This document shows, in pieces, positions 1 through 5,180 of a stretch of 7,373 nucleotides of DNA (the stretch's first letter is position 1; every line of letters starts with the position of its first letter). The notes below the pieces were generated by a model, which searched no databases, was not told the origin of the DNA, and was given only the letters and a program-made list of their open reading frames with translations. Made by a program: the position numbers and the translations under genes. The DNA is from Candidatus Hydromicrobium americanum (GTDB lineage Bacteria; Actinomycetota; Humimicrobiia; Humimicrobiales; Humimicrobiaceae), in assembly GCA_002779205.1 (NCBI GenBank), contig PEXF01000044.1:1471-8843 (forward strand), given 5' to 3'.

Positions 1-641
1 ATAATATAATCTGCCCCAAACTGTCTGGCATACCCCAGCCTCTCATCTGATAAGTCCACTGATATTACAAGCGCACCCTTTAACTTGGCCAGAACAACAA
101 ACATAAGCCCGATGGGACCTGCGCCATTGATTACTACCATATCACCAGCATTAATATTTGACTGCTCTATGCCGTGTACCACACAGGCCATTGGTTCCAG
201 CAGTGCAGCTTCTCTGTAATCTATCTTCTCTGGTATTTTATATGTGTTTTCCTTTAATATTTCCCCCGGTATTTTTATATACTCTGCATAGGCGCCGTTA
301 TTATATTCCAGATTCTCGCAAAGAGAATACCTTCCAAGTTTGCAGTAATAACACTTATAACAGGGAACACTATTTACTGCTACTATTCTGTCGCCTACTT
401 TGAAATTATCCACATCTCCACCTATTTTTACAATATTGCCAGCCCATTCATGGCCAAAAACTGAAGCCTTTTTTATCATAGTGGGATGACCTCTTCTGTA
501 TGTTTTCAGGTCCGAACCACAGGTAAGAGCGCTCTTTATTCTAACCAGTGCTTCATCATTTCCTATTTCCGGTATATCTATGTCTTCATACCTTACATCT
601 CCCGGTCCGTAAAATAACTGTGCCTTCATTTTGCCTTTCAT
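1..641 (-). CDS. Zinc-dependent medium-chain alcohol/polyol dehydrogenase, N-terminal part (runs off left edge)
   Basis: Reading the minus strand from 641 gives 213 residues with no stop, open at the window edge. Predicted role: NAD-dependent oxidation of an alcohol or polyol in the cytoplasm. Catalytic-zinc candidates are Cys41 (TCGSD), His64-Glu65 (FGHEWAG) and Glu149 (ALLEPMA). The structural zinc lobe has Cys94, Cys97, Cys100 and Cys108. The Rossmann fold begins near residue 167 with GAGPIG (173-178), and Asp196 at the end of the second strand favours NAD over NADP. About 130-150 residues are missing compared with the usual ~345-350. The start is ATG at 641, with a weak GGA 8 bases upstream; a second in-frame ATG at 629 (MKAQLFYGPG) fits the family N-terminus equally well. 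It is transcribed away from the CHR genes. The fold and metal sites are clear, but the substrate (sorbitol, threonine, inositol derivative or other) cannot be told from this half. Confidence 0.93.
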   Translation of the reverse strand, partial: MKGKMKAQLFYGPGDVRYEDIDIPEIGNDEALVRIKSALTCGSDLKTYRRGHPTMIKKASVFGHEWAGNIVKIGGDVDNFKVGDRIVAVNSVPCYKCYYCKLGRYSLCENLEYNNGAYAEYIKIPGEILKENTYKIPEKIDYREAALLEPMACVVHGIEQSNINAGDMVVINGAGPIGLMFVVLAKLKGALVISVDLSDERLGYARQFGADYI

Positions 642-695
642 AAGCTGTTTCCGCTTAAATGTTTTGAATATTTATTAATTAAATATATTACCTAA

Positions 696-723
696 ATATT
701 ACTGAAAGAATTTGCATAGTCAA
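696..723 (-). promoter_or_regulatory. Candidate sigma-70 type promoter for the dehydrogenase gene
   Basis: On the minus strand, TTGACT (723-718, 5 of 6 matches to the -35 consensus) is followed after 16 bases by TAATAT (701-696, 4 of 6 matches to the -10). Transcription would start near 689, leaving a leader of roughly 48 bases before the ATG at 641. The 9-bp dyad at 735-755 ends about 12 bases upstream of the -35, centred near -56, a position more typical of an activator than of a repressor. This rests on motif matching only. Confidence 0.4.
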
Positions 724-734
724 GCAAATAAAAA

Positions 735-755
735 TTGTTATTCTGTGAATAACAA
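735..755. promoter_or_regulatory. Perfect 9-bp inverted repeat with 3-base spacer (operator or weak terminator-like hairpin)
   Basis: The arms are TTGTTATTC (735-743) and GAATAACAA (747-755), exact reverse complements around TGT. As DNA it resembles a dimeric-regulator operator just upstream of the dehydrogenase -35. It partly resembles the Rex consensus (TTGTTAA-N4-TTAACAA), but the half-sites are three bases further apart, so I do not name a regulator. On the minus strand the second arm runs straight into five T residues (734-730), so it could also be read as a very AT-rich intrinsic terminator or attenuator. With only two G:C pairs per stem, I consider that weaker. Confidence 0.5.
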
Positions 756-892
756 ATAAAATCCTTATATCGGCATAAAGTTATTGGATATCCTATCACT
801 ACCAATACTATATATGATAAAATTATTAACATTTCATATAGAATTTAGATAATAGAACAACCGGTTAGAAAAAAATATAAGAATTTTTACAA

Positions 893-905
893 TTGCTTCA
901 AGCAA
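893..905. promoter_or_regulatory. TTGCTT-C-AAGCAA palindrome just before the first CHR start codon
   Basis: Six-base perfect arms around a single C end 9 bases before the ATG at 915, where a ribosome binding site would normally lie. No SD sequence is visible in this interval. The 9-mer TCAAGCAAA within it (898-906) recurs exactly at 720-728, over the -35 of the dehydrogenase promoter candidate. It could be a protein-binding site or chance in AT-rich DNA. Confidence 0.3.
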
Positions 906-914
906 AAGCATACT

Positions 915-1466
915 ATGAAAAAAATATGGATACTCTTCTGGACCTTCTTTAAAATAGGAAGTTTTACATTCGGAGGGGGATTTGCCATGATCCCCTTAAT
1001 TGAGCGGGAGATAGTGGATAAGAAAAAATGGATTTCAAAAAATGATATGATAGATATCTTATCCATTTCTCAATCCTTTCCCGGAGCTGTTGCTGTAAAT
1101 TCGGCTATATTTATCGGTCAAAGAATCGGGGGATACATTGGAGCCTTATCTGCCTTGCTTGGTGTTATACTTCCATCATTTTTAATCATCATCGTGGTTG
1201 CCAGAATATTTACATATATCAGTAATATAGTTGTAGTAAAAGCGGTCTTTAAAGGAATAAGCTCTGCTGTAATAGCACTATTAATCGTTGCAGCGCTTCG
1301 GGTGGGAAAGGCCGGCATGAAGTATAAAATAAGTCCGCTGATAACCATAATAGCTCTTCTTCTCCTACTGGGAACAGGGATTCACCCTATCTACGTCATT
1401 ATAATGGGAATAGCATTGGGTTTAATAATTTATTTATTTAAGACTATAAGGAAAAAGAAAAAATGA
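915..1466 (+). CDS. chrA: Chromate ion transporter family (CHR), short-chain, first subunit
   Basis: This is a 183-residue integral membrane protein made of one CHR domain. Family hallmarks are FFKIGSFTFGGGFAMIPL (residues 11-28) followed by IERE, then SQSFPGAVAVNSAIFIG (52-68), with hydrophobic stretches at about 73-100, 112-128, 139-153 and 157-175 and a lysine-rich tail (RKKKK). Long-chain ChrA proteins are about 400 residues with two CHR domains; here the two halves are separate genes. In Bacillus subtilis a comparable pair (ywrA/ywrB, chr3N/chr3C) is reported to be needed jointly for chromate resistance. The expected activity is export of chromate or a similar oxyanion, though the natural substrate is unproven. 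The ATG at 915 fits the family N-terminus (MKKIWILFWTFFKIG), but no SD precedes it. The last four bases overlap the next gene (ATGA), which implies translational coupling. Confidence 0.92.
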   Translation: MKKIWILFWTFFKIGSFTFGGGFAMIPLIEREIVDKKKWISKNDMIDILSISQSFPGAVAVNSAIFIGQRIGGYIGALSALLGVILPSFLIIIVVARIFTYISNIVVVKAVFKGISSAVIALLIVAALRVGKAGMKYKISPLITIIALLLLLGTGIHPIYVIIMGIALGLIIYLFKTIRKKKK

Positions 1467-2059
1467 TCTATCTGGAATTATTGATTACCTTCTTCAAAAT
1501 AGGGTTATTTTGCTTTGGGGGTGGATACGGGATGATTCCCATTATTGAAAGAGAAATAGTAGCCCACAACTGGCTTACCAGTCAGGAATTCGTAAATATA
1601 ATCTCAATTTCAGAGATGACCCCGGGCCCAATTGCTATAAACACAGCCACCTTTGTTGGTTACAAGATAGGAGGAATTCCAGGAGGAATGCTTGCCACTG
1701 TAGGGGTAGTCCTGCCATCACTTATTTTAATTTTAGGAATTTCTCATTTTTTATCTAAGTTTCAACATCACCCAATCATAAAAGACGCTATTTATGGAAT
1801 TAGACCAATTGTACTGGCATTAATTATACAGGCTGCCATATTTGTAGCCAAAAATACCTTATTTAGAGAAGGGATAAATATTAAAACCATATTAAATTTT
1901 AATACCAGCGGTCACTTTTTAGAAATCATTAACCCTGCTACCCTGGCAATAACAGTTATAAGTCTTATAATGCTGCTTGTTTTTAAAATACATCCAATCC
2001 TGGTAATACTGGCAGCAGGTGCAGCAGGAGTCGTCTTACACTACATAGGAGTGTTATAA
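1463..2059 (+). CDS. chrA: Chromate ion transporter family (CHR), short-chain, second subunit
   Basis: This 198-residue membrane protein is paralogous to the gene before it. It carries FFKIGLFCFGGGYGMIPI (residues 10-27) then IERE, and ISEMTPGPIAINTATFVG (48-65), with hydrophobic segments at about 72-97, 110-129, 158-174 and 177-197. It keeps the PGPIAIN form of the CHR signature, whereas its partner has PGAVAVN; that difference between members is common in short-chain pairs. Residues 130-155 form a longer polar loop that the partner lacks. The start codon overlaps the previous stop (ATGA), and AAGGA lies 11 bases upstream inside the first gene. The pair most likely forms a heteromer. The gene ends 21 bases from the convergent rpmA stop, with no hairpin terminator visible between them. 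Confidence 0.92.
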   Translation: MIYLELLITFFKIGLFCFGGGYGMIPIIEREIVAHNWLTSQEFVNIISISEMTPGPIAINTATFVGYKIGGIPGGMLATVGVVLPSLILILGISHFLSKFQHHPIIKDAIYGIRPIVLALIIQAAIFVAKNTLFREGINIKTILNFNTSGHFLEIINPATLAITVISLIMLLVFKIHPILVILAAGAAGVVLHYIGVL

Positions 2060-2080
2060 AAGTTTAGTTTACTGGAGTGA

Positions 2081-2335
2081 TTATGCGGAAATGATGTTTA
2101 CTACTTTACCTTTTTTGCTGCTTTTTATAAATTCAACTCTTCCGTCAGCCCTGGCAAAAAGAGTATAGTCCCGTCCCATGCCAACATTAATACCTGGTCT
2201 GAATCTTGTTCCTCTTTGCCTTATAATAATATTTCCGGCAGTCACAAGCTGGCCTCCAGACCTTTTTATGCCCAAATACTTTGGGTTACTGTCTCTTCCA
2301 TTTCTGGTGCTTCCTGCACCTTTTTTACTAGACAT
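2081..2335 (-). CDS. rpmA: Large ribosomal subunit protein bL27
   Basis: This is an 84-residue, full-length bL27, which lies near the peptidyl transferase centre of the 50S subunit. The N-terminus MSSKKGAGSTRNGRDSNPK and the core GQLVTAGNIIIRQRGTRF are diagnostic, followed by the NVGMGRDYTLFA segment and a basic tail ending KVVNIISA. There is no N-terminal extension of the type that the Prp protease removes in many Firmicutes. RGTRFRPG has Arg where many homologues have His (HPG), and GRDYTLFA replaces the common GDDTLFA type. The start ATG at 2335 has an AGGAG seven bases upstream. The gene lies 15 bases after rplU and is co-transcribed with it. It is the last gene of the minus-strand cluster in this window, with no obgE downstream. 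Confidence 0.98.
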   Translation of the reverse strand: MSSKKGAGSTRNGRDSNPKYLGIKRSGGQLVTAGNIIIRQRGTRFRPGINVGMGRDYTLFARADGRVEFIKSSKKGKVVNIISA

Positions 2336-2350
2336 AAGTTTCTCCTGTTG

Positions 2351-2680
2351 CTATTGCTTTATACTTATTTTATCAAGATGTAATATCGTAAGTAACTGCC
2401 TGTGCCCAACTTTTCTCCTGTACCTTTTTTTAGGCTTATATTTAAAGGCAATTACCTTATCTCCTTTTATTTGTTTCTTTATAGTAGCTTCAATCGCAGC
2501 CTTTGCCAATATTGGCTTTCCAATTTCTATTTTATCACCATCACTGATAAGATTCACCTCAGAAATTGTAATCTTATCGCCTTCTTTGCCTTCAATTCTT
2601 TCCACTACTATATCTTTATTTTCTTCTACTTTATATTGTTTTCTGCCACTTGTAACTATTGCGTAAATTTTAACCTCCAT
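2351..2680 (-). CDS. rplU: Large ribosomal subunit protein bL21
   Basis: This is bL21, a 23S rRNA-binding protein of the 50S subunit. The core reads YAIVTSGRKQYKVEENKD, then IGKPILAKAAIEATI and KYKPKKRYRRKVGHRQ, and it ends HLDKISIKQ. TSGRKQ has Arg where GGKQ is usual. The start is uncertain. The reading frame is open to an ATG at 2719, giving 122 residues, but that ATG lies upstream of the likely transcription start. I use the ATG at 2680 (MEVKIYAIV, 109 residues), which has only a weak GGATG ahead of it. A strong GGAGGTT lies five bases before an in-frame ATT at 2668, which would give exactly the canonical MYAIV start and a typical 105 residues. The gene lies 90 bases downstream of rng with its own promoter candidate, and 15 bases before rpmA. 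Confidence 0.95.
   Translation of the reverse strand: MEVKIYAIVTSGRKQYKVEENKDIVVERIEGKEGDKITISEVNLISDGDKIEIGKPILAKAAIEATIKKQIKGDKVIAFKYKPKKRYRRKVGHRQLLTILHLDKISIKQ
2672..2678 (-). promoter_or_regulatory. Strong Shine-Dalgarno (GGAGGTT) inside the annotated 5' end of rplU
   Basis: The minus-strand sequence GGAGGTT begins at the G of the ATG at 2680-2678 and ends four bases before an ATT codon at 2668-2666; the GGAGG core itself is five bases away. This spacing suits initiation at the ATT rather than at the ATG. It is one of the strongest SD matches in the window. It could instead be a chance product of the codons Met-Glu-Val. Confidence 0.45.
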
Positions 2681-2705
2681 AGCCATCATCCAATTACAGA
2701 GTGCA

Positions 2706-2735
2706 ATATTAACATACATAATATCGCCCTGTCAA
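2706..2735 (-). promoter_or_regulatory. Candidate sigma-70 type promoter for rplU-rpmA
   Basis: On the minus strand a perfect TTGACA (2735-2730) is followed after 18 bases by TAATAT (2711-2706); TTAATA at 17 bases is an alternative. Transcription would begin near 2699, about 20 bases before the ATG at 2680 and about 30 before the ATT at 2668. It sits in the rng-rplU gap, so the two ribosomal protein genes can be expressed independently of the upstream cluster. The leader would be too short for the L21 leader RNA known in Bacillus-type Firmicutes. Based on motifs only. Confidence 0.55.
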
Positions 2736-2737
2736 TT

Positions 2738-2761
2738 TTAAAACGTTTATTAAAACATTTA
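2738..2761. repeat. Two tandem 12-bp AT-rich repeats upstream of the rplU promoter
   Basis: TTAAAACGTTTA (2738-2749) is followed directly by TTAAAACATTTA (2750-2761), with one mismatch. They lie just upstream of the -35 box (2730-2735), at roughly -39 to -62 from the predicted start, which is where an A/T-rich UP element would contact the RNA polymerase alpha subunits. The first copy contains the palindrome AAACGTTT. Confidence 0.45.
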
Positions 2762-2770
2762 TTATTTACT

Positions 2771-4444
2771 TTAATTACGGATTTCTGCTACGGCACTGGT
2801 TTTAGATATGGATCTAATTTTTACTTTTAATCTCTGACCAATATACTTCCTTCCATCAATGATCTGCACAACACATCCATTAACCCTGGAAATGGCATCA
2901 CTCTTATTATGCAGATATGGCTCTTCTACTAATAAATCCAGGATATCACCAGTTTTAAATGGTTTAGCAGCCTCTTTTATCTCGGCAATTGAACCCTCAG
3001 CAGCTACTAAAAAAGAATCAACAGGCAGTTTTGGGTCACCCTGGATATAAATATATTTTTTGGTTATATTCTCAAGATGTTTTAAATTCCTTCCATCCGG
3101 CCCAATCACAAGCGCTGCAATAGCAGTGTTTAATTTTATTAAAAAACCTTTAGCATCACTTCCCCTGGCAAGCTTCCTGATTTTCCTTTCAGTCTCAAGT
3201 CTTATGGTTTCCTCAGATTTTATATAGCCTGAACCTCCGCAATGGGGACAGGTTTTGCACATAGTGCCAAGAATTCCGTCAGAGACGTTTTTTCTGGTCA
3301 TCTCCAGAAGTCCCATTTTTGAAAACTGTAAAACTTCAGTTTTGGTCTTATCATTTTCAAGACACTGCAGGAAACTGCCTAGAACTTTATTCCTGTCTTT
3401 TCCACTGGCCATATCAATGAAATCAATTACTATTATTCCGCCAATATCCCTGAGCCTTAATTGGCTGGCAATAGTTTCCGCTGCCTCAAGATTTGTCCTT
3501 AATATAGTTTGAGTCGAACTTTTACTTGAGGTATACTTGCCTGTATTAACATCAATTGAAGTCATAGCTTCTCCGTGGTCTATTACTATAAAACCACCAG
3601 ACTTCAGCCATACTTTTTTTTCCAGGGCACTTTCTATCGCCTCATTGACATTGAAAGCTTCAAATAAATCTTCCTTGCCGTGATGAACTATTATATTGTT
3701 AAATTTAACTCCGACAGACCACAGGTACCTTCCGATTTCCCTTCTAATTACCTTCTTATCCACATATATGGCGCCGAACTCTTCTGAAAATATATCCCGC
3801 ATTAGTTTTATAACTATCGAATGATCACTGAAAATTAATTTTGGCCTGTTTAAATCAGAAGCCTTTTTCCTTATAAAATTCCACTTTTTTATAAGCTGTT
3901 TTAAATCTTTTTTTAATTTAGCTTTATCTGTTTCTCTGGCAGCAGTCCTTACAATTAATCCATAATCTTCTTTTTTTATCTCTTCTGCAAACTTTCTTAA
4001 ATTCTCTCTTTCTTCACCACTAAGTTTCCTGGAAACACCGATACCACTATTAAAAGGTGCTAAAACAAGATATCTTCCCGGAATAGATATAAAAGTAGTA
4101 AGCCTGGCACCCTTTGTCTTCATTGGATCTTTTGTTACCTGAACCATTATCATCTGATTGGGCTTAAGGACATATTGTATCTTCTTTGGGATTTCTTCCC
4201 CATTATCAGTATCCATACCAATGCCAACCTCATTAACATACAAGAATGCATTTTTATCTTCGCCAATATCTACAAAAGCTGCATCCAGACTGGGAAGGAC
4301 ATTTTTAACCTTACCCAAATAGATATTTCCGACTAAGGACTTTTTGCTTTTACGGTCAAAATAAAGCTGGGTAACCCGTTTTGACTCTAAAATAGCAACC
4401 CTGGTCTCATTTTTATCTGAACTTATTAACATTTCTTTATACAA
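2771..4444 (-). CDS. rng: Ribonuclease G/E family endoribonuclease
   Basis: This 557-residue cytoplasmic endoribonuclease would process rRNA and mRNA by single-strand cleavage near 5' monophosphates. The N-terminus (NETRVAILE, residues 12-20) leads into an S1 RNA-binding domain from about 36 (VGNIYLGKV). An RNase H-like and 5'-sensor region follows. The catalytic DNase I-like part holds the two metal-binding Asp candidates, Asp298 (SIDVNTGKY) and Asp341 (VIDFIDM). The Zn-link is CPHCGGSG, Cys399 and Cys402, with an extra Cys396. After the thioredoxin-like part (about 415-490), residues 497-557 look like a TRAM-type beta-barrel (GDILDLLVEEPY, then IGQRLKVKI), which E. coli RNase G does not have. 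The start is TTG at 4444, chosen because LYKEMLI aligns with the family N-terminus; ATG at 4432 is the alternative. It lies between the DUF2344 gene and rplU, the expected place in this cluster. Confidence 0.95.
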   Translation of the reverse strand: MYKEMLISSDKNETRVAILESKRVTQLYFDRKSKKSLVGNIYLGKVKNVLPSLDAAFVDIGEDKNAFLYVNEVGIGMDTDNGEEIPKKIQYVLKPNQMIMVQVTKDPMKTKGARLTTFISIPGRYLVLAPFNSGIGVSRKLSGEERENLRKFAEEIKKEDYGLIVRTAARETDKAKLKKDLKQLIKKWNFIRKKASDLNRPKLIFSDHSIVIKLMRDIFSEEFGAIYVDKKVIRREIGRYLWSVGVKFNNIIVHHGKEDLFEAFNVNEAIESALEKKVWLKSGGFIVIDHGEAMTSIDVNTGKYTSSKSSTQTILRTNLEAAETIASQLRLRDIGGIIVIDFIDMASGKDRNKVLGSFLQCLENDKTKTEVLQFSKMGLLEMTRKNVSDGILGTMCKTCPHCGGSGYIKSEETIRLETERKIRKLARGSDAKGFLIKLNTAIAALVIGPDGRNLKHLENITKKYIYIQGDPKLPVDSFLVAAEGSIAEIKEAAKPFKTGDILDLLVEEPYLHNKSDAISRVNGCVVQIIDGRKYIGQRLKVKIRSISKTSAVAEIRN

Positions 4445-4456
4445 TTTTACTTTAGT

Positions 4457-4463
4457 CTCCTTT
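4457..4463 (-). promoter_or_regulatory. Shine-Dalgarno AAAGGAG supporting the TTG start of rng
   Basis: AAAGGAG on the minus strand ends 12 bases before the TTG at 4444-4442, and 24 bases before the first ATG at 4432, which is too far to serve it. The 12-base spacing is long but workable. The codons in frame at shorter spacing (GTA, AAA) are not start codons. Confidence 0.5.
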
Positions 4464-4472
4464 ACTGTATTA

Positions 4473-5180
4473 CTAAATTACCTCCATTGGTGTTTTAAGT
4501 GCATTTCCTCTCACTACAAACAATTCTTCCTTTTCTACACCTTTAATATTAATCCTGTATTTTTTTAACCAATTTCCAAAAAAACTATAAAAATTATTGA
4601 ATTTAAAAAATTCATTATTTTCTTCTTTAAAAATTTTAGCATATCCAGATAGTTTTAGAAGGATAATATCTGAATTTTCTTTATCCGGTTTTATTTTTAA
4701 ATCAAATATTGAGCGGGAAAAATCAGATTTGGCCCTTAAATCTCCCTCTATATCCCCATAAAACTCCTCCAACAGGTTTTTACAGGAAGAGGGCGTGCAA
4801 AGCTTGAAGCCATAAAGACTTATTGCTATATCATTCATAAGATTATCTGCTTTTATCATTATCTTTTTAGCTTCAGTAATTTGCATCTGTGGTTTTAGCT
4901 TGAGGTTAACCTTTTTTTTGAATTCATTCTCTTCAATACCACCATCAAGCAATACATCGGCATATTCCGCCAAACTCACTATACCTAATGGAGTTGGGGG
5001 ACTAAAATTTATTTTAGGCTTTGGATTATACCCCTGGCTATATTTTATTTCCAGTTCCGCTCTGCTTAAAGCCCGTACTATTATCCTGGAAATATCCAGG
5101 TGGGATAGATACTTAAATTCATCCTTTTTATAAAATTTAAATCTTATCCTGGTCTCGAAGGTATCTTTTTGATTTATCAT
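4473..5180 (-). CDS. Radical SAM-linked protein, TIGR03936/DUF2344 family (function unknown)
   Basis: This 235-residue, probably cytoplasmic protein of the DUF2344 family has no proven function. Family features are RIRFKFYKKDEFKYLSHLD (residues 11-29), then RALSRAELEIKYSQGYNPKP (36-55) and INFSPPTPLGIVSLAEYAD (57-75). The C-terminal ending ELFVVRGNALKTPMEVI is typical, so it appears complete. The middle part (about 110-215) is weakly conserved and rich in Asn, Lys and Phe. The family is named for its link to radical SAM proteins, to some of which it is fused; here it starts 44 bases inside the end of such a gene, with only a weak GAGAG three bases before its ATG, so coupling to the upstream frame is likely. 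The gene ends 28 bases before rng. A joint role in RNA or ribosome-related modification is an inference from neighbours only. Confidence 0.9.
   Translation of the reverse strand: MINQKDTFETRIRFKFYKKDEFKYLSHLDISRIIVRALSRAELEIKYSQGYNPKPKINFSPPTPLGIVSLAEYADVLLDGGIEENEFKKKVNLKLKPQMQITEAKKIMIKADNLMNDIAISLYGFKLCTPSSCKNLLEEFYGDIEGDLRAKSDFSRSIFDLKIKPDKENSDIILLKLSGYAKIFKEENNEFFKFNNFYSFFGNWLKKYRINIKGVEKEELFVVRGNALKTPMEVI

Larger units (their letters stand above)
642..914. other. Divergent AT-rich intergenic control region
   Basis: These 273 bases separate the leftward dehydrogenase gene from the rightward CHR pair, and I see no credible ORF or RNA gene in them. They hold a promoter candidate for the dehydrogenase (696-723), a perfect 9-bp dyad (735-755), a TATTGG-N14-CCAATA dyad (782-807), a TATATGA/TCATATA dyad (811-840), an AACCGGTT palindrome (859-866) and a TTGCTT-C-AAGCAA palindrome (893-905). 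For the CHR side the best -10 look-alikes are TATGAT (813-818) and TATAAG (876-881). Neither has a convincing -35 at 16-18 bases, so I do not call a promoter there. Short dyads arise easily in DNA this AT-rich, and only the 735-755 repeat stands out. Confidence 0.7.

Noticed and set aside
158..403. Plus-strand open frame of 81 codons
   Set aside because: It is antisense to a well-supported zinc dehydrogenase with intact metal-binding motifs; its translation shows no domain and no SD precedes it.
811..840. TATATGA / TCATATA inverted repeat with 16-base loop
   Set aside because: Purely AT-rich low-complexity arms; expected by chance in this intergenic region.
2681..2719. Upstream rplU start at 2719 adding MYVNIALCNWMMA
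   Set aside because: The extension has no counterpart in bL21 and its ATG lies upstream of the predicted transcription start of the TTGACA promoter.
2178..2830. Plus-strand open frames of 162 and 142 codons with hydrophobic translations
   Set aside because: They lie antisense across rpmA, rplU and the end of rng; hydrophobic Phe/Leu/Ser-rich translations are what the complement of Lys/Glu-rich genes produces.
4900..5133. Plus-strand open frame within the DUF2344 gene
   Set aside because: Shadow of a gene with clear family motifs on the other strand.
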